Shown: positions 46,060-57,490 of the stretch, piece after piece
Position numbering within the stretch: position 1 is the first letter of the stretch
Layout: the number at the start of each line of letters is the position of its first letter
Assembly (NCBI GenBank): GCA_004352715.1
Contig: SCFE01000092.1
Location: 912,969 to 976,968 of the forward strand
Length of the DNA stretch: 64,000 bases
Reading direction: 5' to 3'
Source: Hofstenia miamia
Lineage: Eukaryota > Xenacoelomorpha > Acoela
Program-made: the position numbers and the translations under genes
Notes under the pieces: model-generated
Database searches by the model: none
Told to the model about the DNA's origin: nothing
Seen by the model: only the letters and a program-made list of their open reading frames with translations

Positions 46060-47760
46060 GAGGAGTGGTTCCGTTGGTTGAGCGTAATAGAGAAGTCTGG
46101 TCGAAAAATCTTGTGCGATTTCAAGAGTCACATAAGAAGAGAAGAAATGTTCCGTTGGAAGAGGAATCCTTAGAGAGCAGAAGCGAAAAGTCCGGTACCT
46201 TTATCTGGGAAATTTTATTACAAGACGAAAAGATCGTATCAAGGAAATTGCAAAATAAGTGGTGAATTTATGGCAGCGAAAACTAAATTTTCCTCATTTA
46301 TCTGTTTAAGCTGTGTAAGCAAAGCTAAATCAGGTTCTCGAACTCTACGACGAATGTGTGAAGCGACAAGACTATACTGGACTAAATGAGTTATGTGATG
46401 TAAAAAAGAAAAGTGGTGAATGGCTCTGCAGAGAAGACAGAAAATTATATGAACTTCAGAAAGAAACCGGGGGACAAGTGGGCTATGCTACTGACAAAAC
46501 TGCAAGCTATAAATCTATTCATCTAGCTAAGAGAACAAGAAAAGCATTGCAATTTACATCAGAAGCCGAAGACGTATTCTCTACAAGATATTGAAACAAG
46601 CGAAAGCGAATTCATGTCTGACACCTCAGAAGAAAAATTGACAAGCGCTAGCAAAACATACAGCAAAACTGCAGCAGCAACCAGGCTTGTGATATCTTCC
46701 AAGTTATCAACCAACAAGGCAGCAAATGTTTGTCAACAGATTTCTCAAGATGGCATCAACATCGAAACACCTTCGCAGTCAGGCATCTACAAGTCTACTT
46801 TTAGAGAAGCCTCAAAGCTTAAGGAGCAATGAAGACGAAACTACAGTTAGAAAACTGGCCCTCGCACTTTGACGGCAAACGCATCGATAACATAGAGTAT
46901 CAAGTTCTTCTTTTGAAAAATGAAGAGAAGTCAAGCTGCAGTCTCTAGATCTTCTAAACGGTAAAGCAAACACAGTTGTTCAAGCCATTTCTAGAGTTCT
47001 TGATGAATTCAACCTTTGGAATAGCATCAAAATGATTGTTGCAGATACTACGAGTGTGAATACCGGAACAAAGAATGGAATCGTTGTTCAATTGCAAGGA
47101 CTGTTTTCTTCAAAATCACTGGAAGAACCGCAGTTTATTGGATGTCAGCATCATATCCTTGATAGAGTTCTGCGCTTAGTAATGGATGAAAAGCTTACAG
47201 AAAATACTTCGTCTCCAGATATCGATTATCCCTTTATTGAAGAGCTGCTGAAAAACTACGAACAACTGAAACTGAATTTCGACAACAATGGAGTAGAAAT
47301 CACTGAAACAGGAGGATGGAGAGATAATATGAAATTTTTATTTCATCTTACAAAAGTTTTTCGTCACTTTGAAGTAATGGGAATGTTTCCAAAAGTGAAA
47401 TTGCAAAAGTTACCAAACATGAGCAATGCTAGATGGAATTCCAGAGCAATTTTGGCAGTTTTGGCATTCATCCTTTTGTCGGACAGAATAAATTCTCTTC
47501 TAGAAGTCTGCAGATTTATCTCTGACGAATGGGCAGACTTTTGGTTCACGGATCAAAGACAGATGACTTTAAGAATCTATGCAACAGCTTGCAAATGTAT
47601 GCAAAAGCTTTGAACACTGTTAAGAAGTTTTGGAATCAAAAGCAGTCTAGATTAAACATTCCAAGGACAAATCAGTGTGCACGATGAGCCATCAAATTCC
47701 TTCAAGAGCTCAACGAAGAAGGATAAACTTAAGCTGAGATACATTTTGTTAAATAAAATG
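46060..47760 (+). pseudogene. Transposase-like gene relic (hAT-like, CQHH type)
   Basis: Several plus-strand frames of one broken protein. 46352-46591 encodes a charged N-terminal part; 46614-46832 encodes ATRLVISSKLSTNKAANVCQ and SQDGINIETPSQSGIYKSTF; after a frameshift comes WPSHFDGKRIDNIEYQV (about 46860); then 47032-47613 encodes IVADTTSVNTGTKNGIVVQL, FIGCQHHILDRVLRLVMDE and further helices (193 codons). The D-T-T-x-x-N-T-G and C-x-H-H pair recalls transposase-derived proteins abundant in cnidarians and arthropods. An Asp in each of the FDGKR and ADTT blocks could be catalytic. I cannot place the superfamily with certainty. At least two frameshifts make it inactive. It lies antisense in a PAR-1/MARK intron. 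Confidence 0.65.
47032..47613 (+). pseudogene. Largest fragment of the CQHH transposase-like relic
   Basis: 193 open codons with the VADTTSVNTG and GCQHHILDRVLR blocks, ending at TGA after CKCMQKL. Similarity to the family seems to continue in broken frames to about 47740 (the RTNQCA and RAIKFLQELNEE pieces). Confidence 0.65.
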
Positions 47761-47863
47761 TAATTACTGTACTGTATTAGCTGTTATTTCTTAAAAATGC
47801 TATATCTCATGAATTTTTACTCAATCCTACGTTTGTTCTGTTATAGATTGTAGCCAAGACTCT

Positions 47864-48215
47864 ACCTACTATGTAGTAGGTATTGCCTTGATTACAGCCT
47901 GTAACAGAATAACTTGCTGTATAGCATCAAAAGTGCATATTTTCGGAGAAATATATAGACAATGTAAATGATACGTGCACTGTTTATATAATTCTTTAAA
48001 AATATTGTATTTTTTGTGCCATACACGGACACAGAAATGCATTTTATCTGAAAATTCAACCGTTTTTGGTCCGATATTGGGAGTTTTTCTGCTGGTCAGA
48101 GGTAAAAATCGAATTTTTGGTTTCGGGGTGAAGTTTTTCGAAAAGAAAATCGAATAAAGGTGATTTTTGTTAGTTTTGGGCAAAAGTTCATCGAATCCCA
48201 CTACAGAAACATGGT
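47864..48215 (+). other. Non-coding tail after the CQHH relic
   Basis: Contains the near-palindrome TACCTACTATGTAGTAGGTA (about 47860-47880) and a stretch rich in CGAAAA/TTTTCG words up to the phrase CATCGAATCCCACTAC. It may be the 3' end of the element described above; no terminal inverted repeat was confirmed. Confidence 0.3.
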
Positions 48216-48529
48216 GTTAGAAATATATCATAAACACATATGCATGCTCATTAAATATTGATGAAACAGTCAAACTATAACAGTAATTTAATACCGAGAT
48301 AGACGTTCGTCTAAAATATCGAATTTTATAAAAAAATTGTCAAAAAAATTTTTTTAAAATAACGAAGTTGATGAGAATTTTATATTTCTAATGTTTACAT
48401 GATATTCAATTCTACCTAATTTTATGGTCCAATCCAATCTACAATAACATTCGAGAAATTGATAAAAAGATACTATTGGGATTTTAAAAGCGGGTATATT
48501 AGTCAAGAAGACTTCATAGGACTAAGAAG

Positions 48530-48860
48530 TAGTAAAAGAGGCCGAGACTTTGTGTCACTTTTTTCTGATTGGTCGAGAGGGGGGTTCCATTTCATCCCAC
48601 TTTTTTCTGATTGGTCGAGAGGGTTGGCCTTTGACCTGAGACGTCGTGAATATTGCCGATGGTGTTGTACTGACGTCATGGAAGTCATGTACTTTAACTA
48701 GTTTTTGTGTTATTTATGTGGTCTAATTTAGGCAATATCCACGACGTCTCAAGTCAAAGGCCAACCCTCTCGACCAATCAGAAAAAAGTGGGATGAAATG
48801 GAACCCCCCTATCGACCAATCAGAAAAAAGTGACACAAAGTCTCGGCCTCTTTTACTACT
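48530..48860. mobile_element. Fold-back MITE with ~130-bp arms
   Basis: Bases 48530-48657 and 48731-48860 are reverse complements at very high identity, separated by a 73-base spacer. Each arm has two direct copies of the TTTTTTCTGATTGGTCGAGA phrase about 50 bases apart. Transcribed, it would form a long hairpin. The arms end near TAGTAAAAGAGGCCGAG. No coding capacity; the open frames on both strands here are products of the palindrome. It lies in the PAR-1/MARK intron between 44332 and 49966. Confidence 0.85.
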
Positions 48861-49965
48861 CTAAGAATTAACAATGCTTGCAGTGAAATATAACATTTAA
48901 TAAAGTTATCTTTATGAGAACGGAGTGATTGACGTGTTCTATTGCATGTGACTTTAGAAAAACAAGTTGTAATTAGTCAAAGAGTAATTTTAGAGAACTT
49001 TAATCAAATACTCATTTATTGCGTCTCCAAAATAATGCAAGGTTTTAATCAAAAAAAATTTAGATGTGTTAACAGATTTTAAATTGGTGGAAATTTCCAA
49101 TGCTCAATTAAAAAATATAATTTTTCAGTTTGAAATTTAATAAATTGAAATTCTCTCAAATTTGAATTTAATAACTCGTATACATGCTTAGGTGTTGTAA
49201 ATTACTAAAAAGTCGTGATACACTTATTAATTTTTCGAATTTCATTATGGCAATTGAAAACAACTCGACAACTATTTTAAGAAGAATTTTTTTACCTAAG
49301 GTCGATAAATTTTTCACAAATTTGGAATAAATGAATTTTCTGTCTACAGAAATAGAACTTAGCGCCTCCGACAAACATGTAAGCTGAAAACGATTATTGT
49401 TCACCTCCTCCTTGGCATATTTCAACTGTTTTTGCAAAACCATAGACAGATTAGTGAAATCGATCGAAGTTCAGTGTACTACAAATACCTGAACTGTCGA
49501 ATAAAAAAATGTTAAAAAATATCATTTTTCTCTTTACATATTGAAATTTGGAAATGCTGCATGGCTGCAATGGATTAACCAACACCGGCCTATATAGTAA
49601 AAACGTATATGAATAAATATTTGTGCTACAATGCGCATTTTTGAAAATGTTGATGACAAGAGCGGATGAGAAACTTATTTTCACTTCGATGTAATCAATT
49701 CCCATAACTAACGAATCTTCAGAATGCGCATAGGTAATGGAGTCATGTTTTGTTGCTGCTAGGTTATAGAGTAAAAATCAAGAACATTTAAATTAATCAG
49801 AAAGGATCAAATCATTGAGATCAACTGAACATAAAATTATTATGCAATTCACAAATTAATTTTTACAATAAACTGCAATAAAAAGGGTATTTGGAAATAA
49901 TTTGAACCATCCTGATTGGTTTACATGACATTGGTATAAAATGAAAGAGATAGGGAGTTAATTAC

Positions 49966-50095
49966 CTCGAAGGTTCCCACTCAACGTACGAATGACTCTT
50001 TGGGGGGTGGCAAGCGGTGTGCGGAGATGAGAGGGAGCAGTGCCCTGGCGACTGAGATTAGTCGAGCGGTGAAAGGGTTTGCAACCGTTAACCAA
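49966..50095 (-). CDS. par-1: PAR-1/MARK kinase, spacer exon
   Basis: Acceptor TTTCTCAG|TTG, donor TTCGAG|GTAATT; 130 bp, phase 0 in, phase 1 out. It encodes LVNGCKPFHRSTNLSRQGT, APSHLRTPLATPQRVIRTLS: basic, Ser/Thr-rich spacer directly after the UBA domain. It is strikingly GC-rich against the flanking introns, which supports the call. Confidence 0.85.
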
Positions 50096-50742
50096 CTGAG
50101 AAAACCAAGCATGCGTGTTAGAACAGAAAGCCATCATTCACAAATAAATACATTTTGGCCAATTTTCATTCAATGGTGACAAACGATACATTTTGAGGAT
50201 TGTGGATAAGAAATGTGAGCAAATCATTTATAATAGCGTGCTGCCAATTTTTTAGGAAACCCTGAAGCTGCATAAATTCAGGATCAAAACAATAAATATA
50301 GTGATCTTAATATCAAGCTATCATTGTGTGCAAAAAGCATCAAAGTACTAAAACTAGTGGGGAAATGCATCGTTTGCGGAACTTGACATTGACGCTCAAT
50401 AACACAAAGAATGAAATGTTTACACTAGTGACTTAATTGTAAAGGTTGTAAATTGATATTAGTAATTTCAAAAGAAAATTGAACAAAAAGCCTTACTGCC
50501 ATGCATCACATGTTTAGCATGTAAAATTATATTTCAAGTTGCAGTTTTTATTATTAAGGAAGTTTCTCAAAAAAAATAATCTCTTTGGAGTGAGATCTGA
50601 AGAAAACTGGCCAAATTGTAAAGTAAAGGTAAGAAATTTCATTGCCTCTCACTATAAGTTGATGTTCAATTTGAATCAGTTAGAACATTTGTGAAAAACG
50701 GATTAGTGAAAGGCAATGCTTAAAGAAAACAACCCTACATAC

Positions 50743-50878
50743 CTCTGCATTGGGATTGGATGACGAATTGTGAAAAAGGAGAGTGTAGGTTGCATAGACT
50801 TCATCAAACTTTCGTTCACTGATACTCTCATCTATTTGATTACGTGTGAAGCCCATTTGAACTAATCTGTCGAGAAGT
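50743..50878 (-). CDS. par-1: PAR-1/MARK kinase, UBA-domain exon
   Basis: Acceptor TACTTTAG|ACT, donor GCAGAG|GTATGT; 136 bp, phase 2 in, phase 0 out. It encodes LLDRLVQMGFTRNQIDESIS, ERKFDEVYATYTLLFHNSSS. The MGF-T-x-x-x-I and F-D-E-V-x-A-T-Y blocks are the MARK-type UBA domain, which packs on the kinase lobe and regulates activation. It is more divergent than the kinase domain: the usual ATYLLLG is ATYTLLF here. Confidence 0.93.
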
Positions 50879-51234
50879 CTAAAGTATTTTAGGTGTCGTT
50901 AAAATGGTTGATAATAAACCTTCCTTTTTCACGTAAATTGATAAACACCGTAAAACATATTTCTAATGAATTTTCGCTACAATGATGACGATTTTGGATA
51001 AAAAAAACTACAAACAATTGGAAATTTGTTGCAAGAACACTGCAAATATGTTCAATTGATGAAACATTATAATTTGTTTGATGTATTGGAAGAGTATTCT
51101 GTAAACACTCAGAGAAAGCAGTAATATTTTATACTTCAAAAATGTTTAGATTTATGGTGGTCATATACTTCAATCGAACCGAAAAATATAATTAAATATG
51201 AAATAACTTCAATTTATACATACATATATATATA

Positions 51235-51243
51235 NNNNNNNNN
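51235..51243. other. 9-N assembly gap
   Basis: Nine Ns directly after a TATATATA run, probably a low-complexity assembly break. No flanking duplication was seen. Confidence 0.9.
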
Positions 51244-51941
51244 CTTGATCCTATATTTTGGGGAATAATCGTTAATATCTCAGTGAATAATGCTTGGATC
51301 GACTTCAAACCTAGTTCATTAGCTTCCAAATTAAAAACTATATCTACTAAAGTCCTCTAAAGTTGTATAGGATATGGTATAATACCTTTGATTACTATGT
51401 ATTTAACAATATTATATGGTTATTGAAGTTCAAGACTTTCGAGTTTGCTGTAACCAAGAAATTAATCAACTATGGAAGGCATTGGCTATAATAAATGGAA
51501 TAGGTACTACTGTAATGCATATGATTAAGAAACTGTTAAAATTGCAACATCATTAATATAAAAAAAAATTTGGTTAGAAACGACGAATATTGTTACAAAC
51601 GACGTATATATATGAAAATGATTATAAATGACGAATATAAATTCTGCATAAATTACATATTATATATATATATATATATAAATAAATGAGAATCGCCTTG
51701 TTACAATTTTTAGACAAAGCGACTCTCAGCTTGATTTTTGTCTAGGCGCAATTCCTTTTAAAATGTAACAGTAGTAACAATACACAATATTTTTGGCATT
51801 TTATATATGAAAAAAATTATATTCTAAAAAAACATTTATACAAATTGAATCTAATTTATATGAATATCTTTCTCTTAAAATGTTGCTACAAAAAGTATTT
51901 CGTATAGTAACATCATTTTATAGTTCATGCACAGGCAGTGA

Positions 51942-51990
<49 letters not shown>

Positions 51991-52165
51991 AATGTTTGAG
52001 CCACGTTGAAATAGCATATTTACAGTTTATATCATTGACTCACCTAACTAAAATTTATACAATTATTTATGTGGAATATATTTGACTGAATTTGCAGTAA
52101 CTTGAAATATACGCGCGTTATTGATTTGCATGTGTACAAGGTAAAGAAAAAACAATTTGTAGAAC

Positions 52166-52377
52166 CTTGTATCCGCAGCTTGTGATGTTGGTTCAACATA
52201 CGGCTGTAGCGGCTCATCCTCCCAACCGATGTTAATCCAGCGATCAGACATTACCATTGCCAAGGTAGTTCTCCTAACGGGATTTAGGGCCAAAAATCTT
52301 TTCAGGAGATTTTCACAATCGGTTGACATATAAAAAGGAATTCTGTATTTACCACGAAGAACTCTTTCCCGCAACTC
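52166..52377 (-). CDS. par-1: PAR-1/MARK kinase, C-lobe end exon
   Basis: Acceptor CGTTTAAG|GAG, donor ACAAG|GTTCTA; 212 bp, phase 0 in, phase 2 out. It encodes [59 protein letters not shown]. The first block is almost invariant in MARK/PAR-1 kinases, and the last carries the acidic W/PYVEP linker to the UBA domain (common-docking-like site). Confidence 0.95.
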
Positions 52378-53314
52378 CTTAAACGAAAAAAATAACATTG
52401 ACACCAACAGAAAGAGGTCCGCATAATTGAAAGAGAGATAACTAAGCAAAACAACTTAACTGCTATACTATATACCGAATCTAAAAGGCAAACAATGAAA
52501 ATAGAGACGTAGAAATTTATTAAAATGGCGTATTTTCAATTGTTGAATACTCTCATTTTATTCAATTTTAGGCTCTTCTTTTCTTAGCTAGGAAAAGTTT
52601 AAAATCTATTAGGGTATTATTAAAAATGATAATGGATTTATATAAACCCATTCTGTGGAGAAATGACACACAAAACTGCTAAATATCAGCTAGAGATAAT
52701 TAGCCAACTAAATTGTAGTACATTGATTCATATTACATGAAAAGTTAAGCAATTTTTCATAAAAAATGTAGACAGACTTAAATCCTCTATAGTTAGTCAA
52801 TTTAAACTAGGGTCACTACTAATATATTCACCGGAACATTATTTTTTGGTCAATTTCTGTTCACAGTGCATTCACTAGAAAAAAACTGGACGCAAATTGA
52901 CAACCAAGAGATGAAAGTTGTTTTAGGATTCGTTGACATACATGGTTTTCACAAACTAAGTTATTCTTACATCGATTACGAAAATATTTAACATTTAAAA
53001 TCATCTGACTGATTTTCGAAGAGAGATTAAGTGGTATCTGACCTCATATTCTAGACAAGTGTGAAACACTTAAGAGTAAGTCGTCGAAAGCAGCTAAATA
53101 TTCTGTAACCTTATACAAAATTAAAATTGTGATAAAGTTTTAAAAATGATTCTGAAAATTATGTAAATAATTTAAAGTGACAACAAGAAATTGGGGTCAT
53201 TTTTTCAAAATTATTGTCACGTATAACAGCCCGTCTCGTTTGCAGCACTGAGTAGTACGCAAGCAGAAATTTACTCGTTTTAGGAATTATTTTAAAAGTA
53301 CTATTAATTTTTAT

Positions 53315-54758
53315 TAGGGATGTGCCGAAATCCGGTAAAATCGGCAGTTACACACTTGGATCCGGATAATCGGTATCCAGTAAAATTTAGCTTGTTTACT
53401 GGATTTTACTGGATAACATATTCTGAGTCAAAACTTGATTTAAAAATGGAATTTTCGAGGAAAAAGCTATATTTTTCATTATATGGAAGTTGTCATTCAA
53501 CAAAACAAGTTGTTTTTCTGACACATCGGGATGTATTATATTTCATATTTATTTATTTTCATTCGCAAGAGGTCGATATTAATTGAGAAATGAGGTTGTT
53601 CATTGATAATTAGCGCAACCAAAATTAATAAAAGTCATACTTTTTTCTGTTGGTCTATTTTGCAGTCTGCTTAAAATTAAATGGGTTTCCGACCTTGGGT
53701 GCAGTTGAATAGGAAGTTATGAAGTCATAAAAAGTCAAATTTTGAAAAATACGGTAATATTTGTGGATGAAATGTCACAAAAGAAATTTTGGCAGTTTCA
53801 TTAAATTAAGAAAAAAACGTAAAAATTAATACTGAATTTTGACTGCTTTAAATCATTTAAACTATAACATATATATATATTCATTCAATTTCAATTAATT
53901 TACTTCCTGGCCTAACCTTCGAGAAGTTGAAGTGGTACATTATTGTTGAGCCAACCTGACCCGACCCACTGGTCGGCGCGTTTCTAGGACAGGCAATGTA
54001 TGCTGACAGCTGAAAAAATATGAAATGTACTATATACATTATTAGTTAATGAATTTTGCAAAGCATACGTGTTGGAGAATTGTGTCATGCGCATTCAGGC
54101 AAAATATATGAGGGTTGACAATCTAATTGCTTCAATTATGGCTGCAATCGTAAAAAGTCAAAGTTGTTCAATGTTTGACTGAGTTGAAATTCCATCAGAT
54201 GTTGTTATTACTCCCACCCTTGATCCTGGAAATAATACCTTCGAAATAATCGCATATATCAAGGCACGATTAGAAAATACCGGTTTCACTAATACAATGG
54301 AAGGAAAGGAGTGGACAATTGATAGGAATTGGATGTCAAGTTACGAAAATGTCAAAGAACGTCGACTGCAGTTGAGAGATGTTTCTCTATGTTGATAAAA
54401 CTCTCGGCCTATGACAGAAATCTTAATCACTTTATATGGAAATGTATGTGCTGTTATTATAACTTGTGAACCAATTGCTTTAAAATATTGAGATATTATT
54501 GTGTAAGAGATTTTGTATTTGTTTTATATCTTGTTCTCAGTAATGGAAAAACGTTCTATTTTGCTTAAATGGATATTTTTGAAAAATGGATGGTCATATT
54601 TTAGAGCTTATTTAACTAAGTTCCGTCATATTTTGTCATAAAAATATGGTCATATTTCTGGTTACCTTGTAATAATTGAACAATATATTATCCGGTATCC
54701 GGCAGCCAAATTATCCGGGATCCGGTATATTCAATTCACTCTCCGTATCCCATCCCTA
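53315..54758 (+). mobile_element. hAT-like element with exact 8-bp target duplication (TAGGGATG family, copy 1)
   Basis: Starts TAGGGATGTGCCGAAATCCG and ends GTATCCCATCCCTA, so the terminal repeat is TAGGGATG with nearby ATCCGG words as subterminal repeats at both ends. ATTTTTAT occurs immediately before (53307-53314) and after (54759-54766): a perfect 8-bp target duplication, diagnostic of hAT. The 1444-bp interior has no intact transposase, so it is non-autonomous. It lies in the PAR-1/MARK intron between 52377 and 54879. A truncated, inverted copy lies at 3020-3846. Confidence 0.9.
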
Positions 54759-54866
54759 ATTTTTATACCTATAAATATTCAACAAAACTTACCATGACAT
54801 TGCGATAATAAAGTTACATTGTACAGATAGGCATATTTTGTAGCTTTAAAAAAGAGCCATGTTTTA

Positions 54867-54980
<114 letters not shown>

Positions 54981-55020
54981 CTAAATCGAAAATTACAGGA
55001 TTTTACAAGAATAAGAATCA

Positions 55021-55158
<138 letters not shown>

Positions 55159-55376
55159 CTAAATTTAAAATTGGAAAAAACATGAAAGTGAATATCAGGT
55201 CAATTTAAAAAAACCAAGTTCTAATCGACAGCGTTGATCTTGAACTTCTGAATACTTTATGAAGAATTGTAAAACAATGGGATACTGAAAAGAAAGTTTT
55301 AAAATGTTCATATAATTTCATAAATTTAACAAAGAATCTTTAACATGTTGAGTCTCTGCTACGCATAACCTCAAGC

Positions 55377-57157
55377 TGAGTGACCACTTTTTTTGAAAAA
55401 AATAGTGACCAAGTATCTTTGCTTATAATATTAAATAAATTAAAACAATGTAGATCATCAAAAATTTATTTTTTGAAAAATTGATTTATGACAGAAGCAG
55501 TTAGAGAGTCACCGTGTCCAGCTTGAGCAGCAAATGACTAGTTAAGTTTTTCTTCTTCGCTCGTGCCGCCTCTAGCGCTTTTCGTCTTTCTTTATCTCAT
55601 CATCGATTCTTAGATTTCATTTCGTTTGTGGCGCTTAAAAACGCCAATTTCACTAATCACAGAATTGGCCAGCTCTTCATTGGGCTTTTTTAAGTCTTGA
55701 TTGTGTTTCTCATCTGATTTACAAATGACACTAGCTTTTTTGACATCATTTAATAAATGTGACGGAAATTTGTAGCTTTCAAAATTTTCGCGATTAAAGT
55801 GCTTTTTTATCAATCGAATATTGTTATACGTATTTGCCGAAAGATTTACTTGTAAAACTGTTTCTGCCGTCTTCATTTTCGAAAACCCAGGCTCTAATAG
55901 CATGTTGTGATACAAAATAACTCCCATACGTTCGACTAACCGCACAGTGCATTGAGGTAACTGAGGCTGTCAATTACTTCAGATGAACTCAAATCAAAAG
56001 CGGTACAAAACTTGGATAGTCTTTTGTTATAGTTTACATCCATATCAGCAATTTTAACATGCACCACAAAGCATTTTCTGACTATGCTAGAAGACAAAAA
56101 GTCTGAGAGCTTCTCTAGAACACAGTACAGTTGGCATTCCGTGAATTTCAACCATTTCTCTTTAATCACATTAATTTCACCATCCGTAATTTGTGCCAGT
56201 TCCAAAGCAACAACAGGTTTCTGAGTTGAAATCAAGAAAGGGGCTTCGTCGAAGGTCTTAAAGCTTCTGGGTACATTTTGCTCCGTATATAAATTCTTGT
56301 GCTACAGTCGAGGTGATAACGCTAGATTGAGACTCAATCGCACAAAAAAGCTTTCGGATCATGTCAAGCACCGATTGAAGGCAGTCGTAGGTATACAAAG
56401 ATTGTTCACGAGAGCCTGTACCGCTGGAACGAAATGATTTCCCATTCAAAATTATATTTAGAATATGCAAGACAGTGGCACCGGCTCGGATCTCTTCTGT
56501 TTTTACATGGGACATATGAGTCAGTATGGACATAGTGGAAGAAGACGCTTGAACTTTAGAGATATGCAGAGGCTGTTCTTCGTTCTGCTTCAGCTCCTGA
56601 AAACCAGACTTTATGCTTGTGCAGACGCATCCATTTTGCATCTAACTTTCGTATCATCTTCCGCTACTGGAAGCACCCAGGAATACTTTTCGAACAGAGC
56701 AGAAGAATAATTGCAAGGCATCTCAAACTGAAATTATAGATTGTACATAACATATACAAAATGTTCTAAACAATTTTATTCAAATATATACAGAAAGGAA
56801 TGAAGTGGTGGCAAATAATGACTCTTATGCATAAAATATGCCCATCAAAACAAAAGTAAGATATGAATTTACATTCAAACATCAAATCCTACGCTATCCT
56901 AACTTAACCTAAGCATCTTGGAAAAAGTATGAAGGGGATAGTGTTGGACATTAAATATTATCAACCTAGCTCTGTCCTCACCAATTCTGGATAAATTAGG
57001 TAGGGCTTCAGGATGGCAATCCCCTCACCCTTCTCAGGTTTAATTGGGGGTGATCAATCAATCAATATACAAAAATAGTGACTTTTAATTATCCGTGAAG
57101 AAATTAGTGACCAATTAGTGACTAGTCACTAAAATAGTGACTAAGTGGTCATCCTGC
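55377..57157 (-). mobile_element. hAT element with 8-bp target duplication and broken ORF
   Basis: CCTCAAGC flanks both ends (55369-55376 and 57158-57165), a perfect 8-bp duplication. The left end is TGAGTGACCACTTTTTTTG; the right end, read inward, is GCAGGATGACCACTTAGTCA, so GATGACCACTT-type terminal repeats are recognisable though decayed. Between them is a minus-strand protein relic. It lies in the PAR-1/MARK intron between 55158 and 60318, same strand as the gene. Confidence 0.8.
55610..56722 (-). pseudogene. hAT-associated transposase-like protein, frameshifted
   Basis: From ATG near 56722 the frame gives MPCNYSSALFEKYSWVLPVA, EDDTKVRCKMDA, which looks like a BED-type or similar N-terminal zinc-binding start. 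It then shifts to 56641-56258 (QPLHISKVQASSSTMSILTH, VKTEEIRAGATVLHILNIIL), where the region typical of such proteins (HMSHVKxEEIRAGAxVLH) is clear. Two later frames (56235-55936 and 55945-55610) carry unassigned C-terminal sequence. No catalytic triad could be traced, and at least three frame breaks are present. Confidence 0.6.
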
Positions 57158-57490
57158 CCTCAAGCATGAAGTAGAAATTACTTCATCAAGCAATCAACAA
57201 TTTAAAATATCCCAAACAAAATCTTCATTATTCAGATAATACGGGCTAGAGTGTTATAAATGGCGTTCGGGGATGGGTCCTTAATGAAATAGCTCACAAC
57301 AGATTTTGTAAAATAATAAAATAAGCTTAGATTTAAAATTTAAAAGATATTTCTATTGATTTCAAATCAGTTCTACACATTCGTTTAAGAAGATGATCAA
57401 ACGAGTAACCTATCAATAAAATTTAATCTTACTGGGAATAACCGTACTTATGCAGTTCACAAGCACCTTTACATTCATTCAATAACTACT

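Noticed and set aside
48459-48701. ORFs on both strands with repeated FSDWSRG
   Set aside because: They are by-products of the fold-back repeat and its internal direct repeats.
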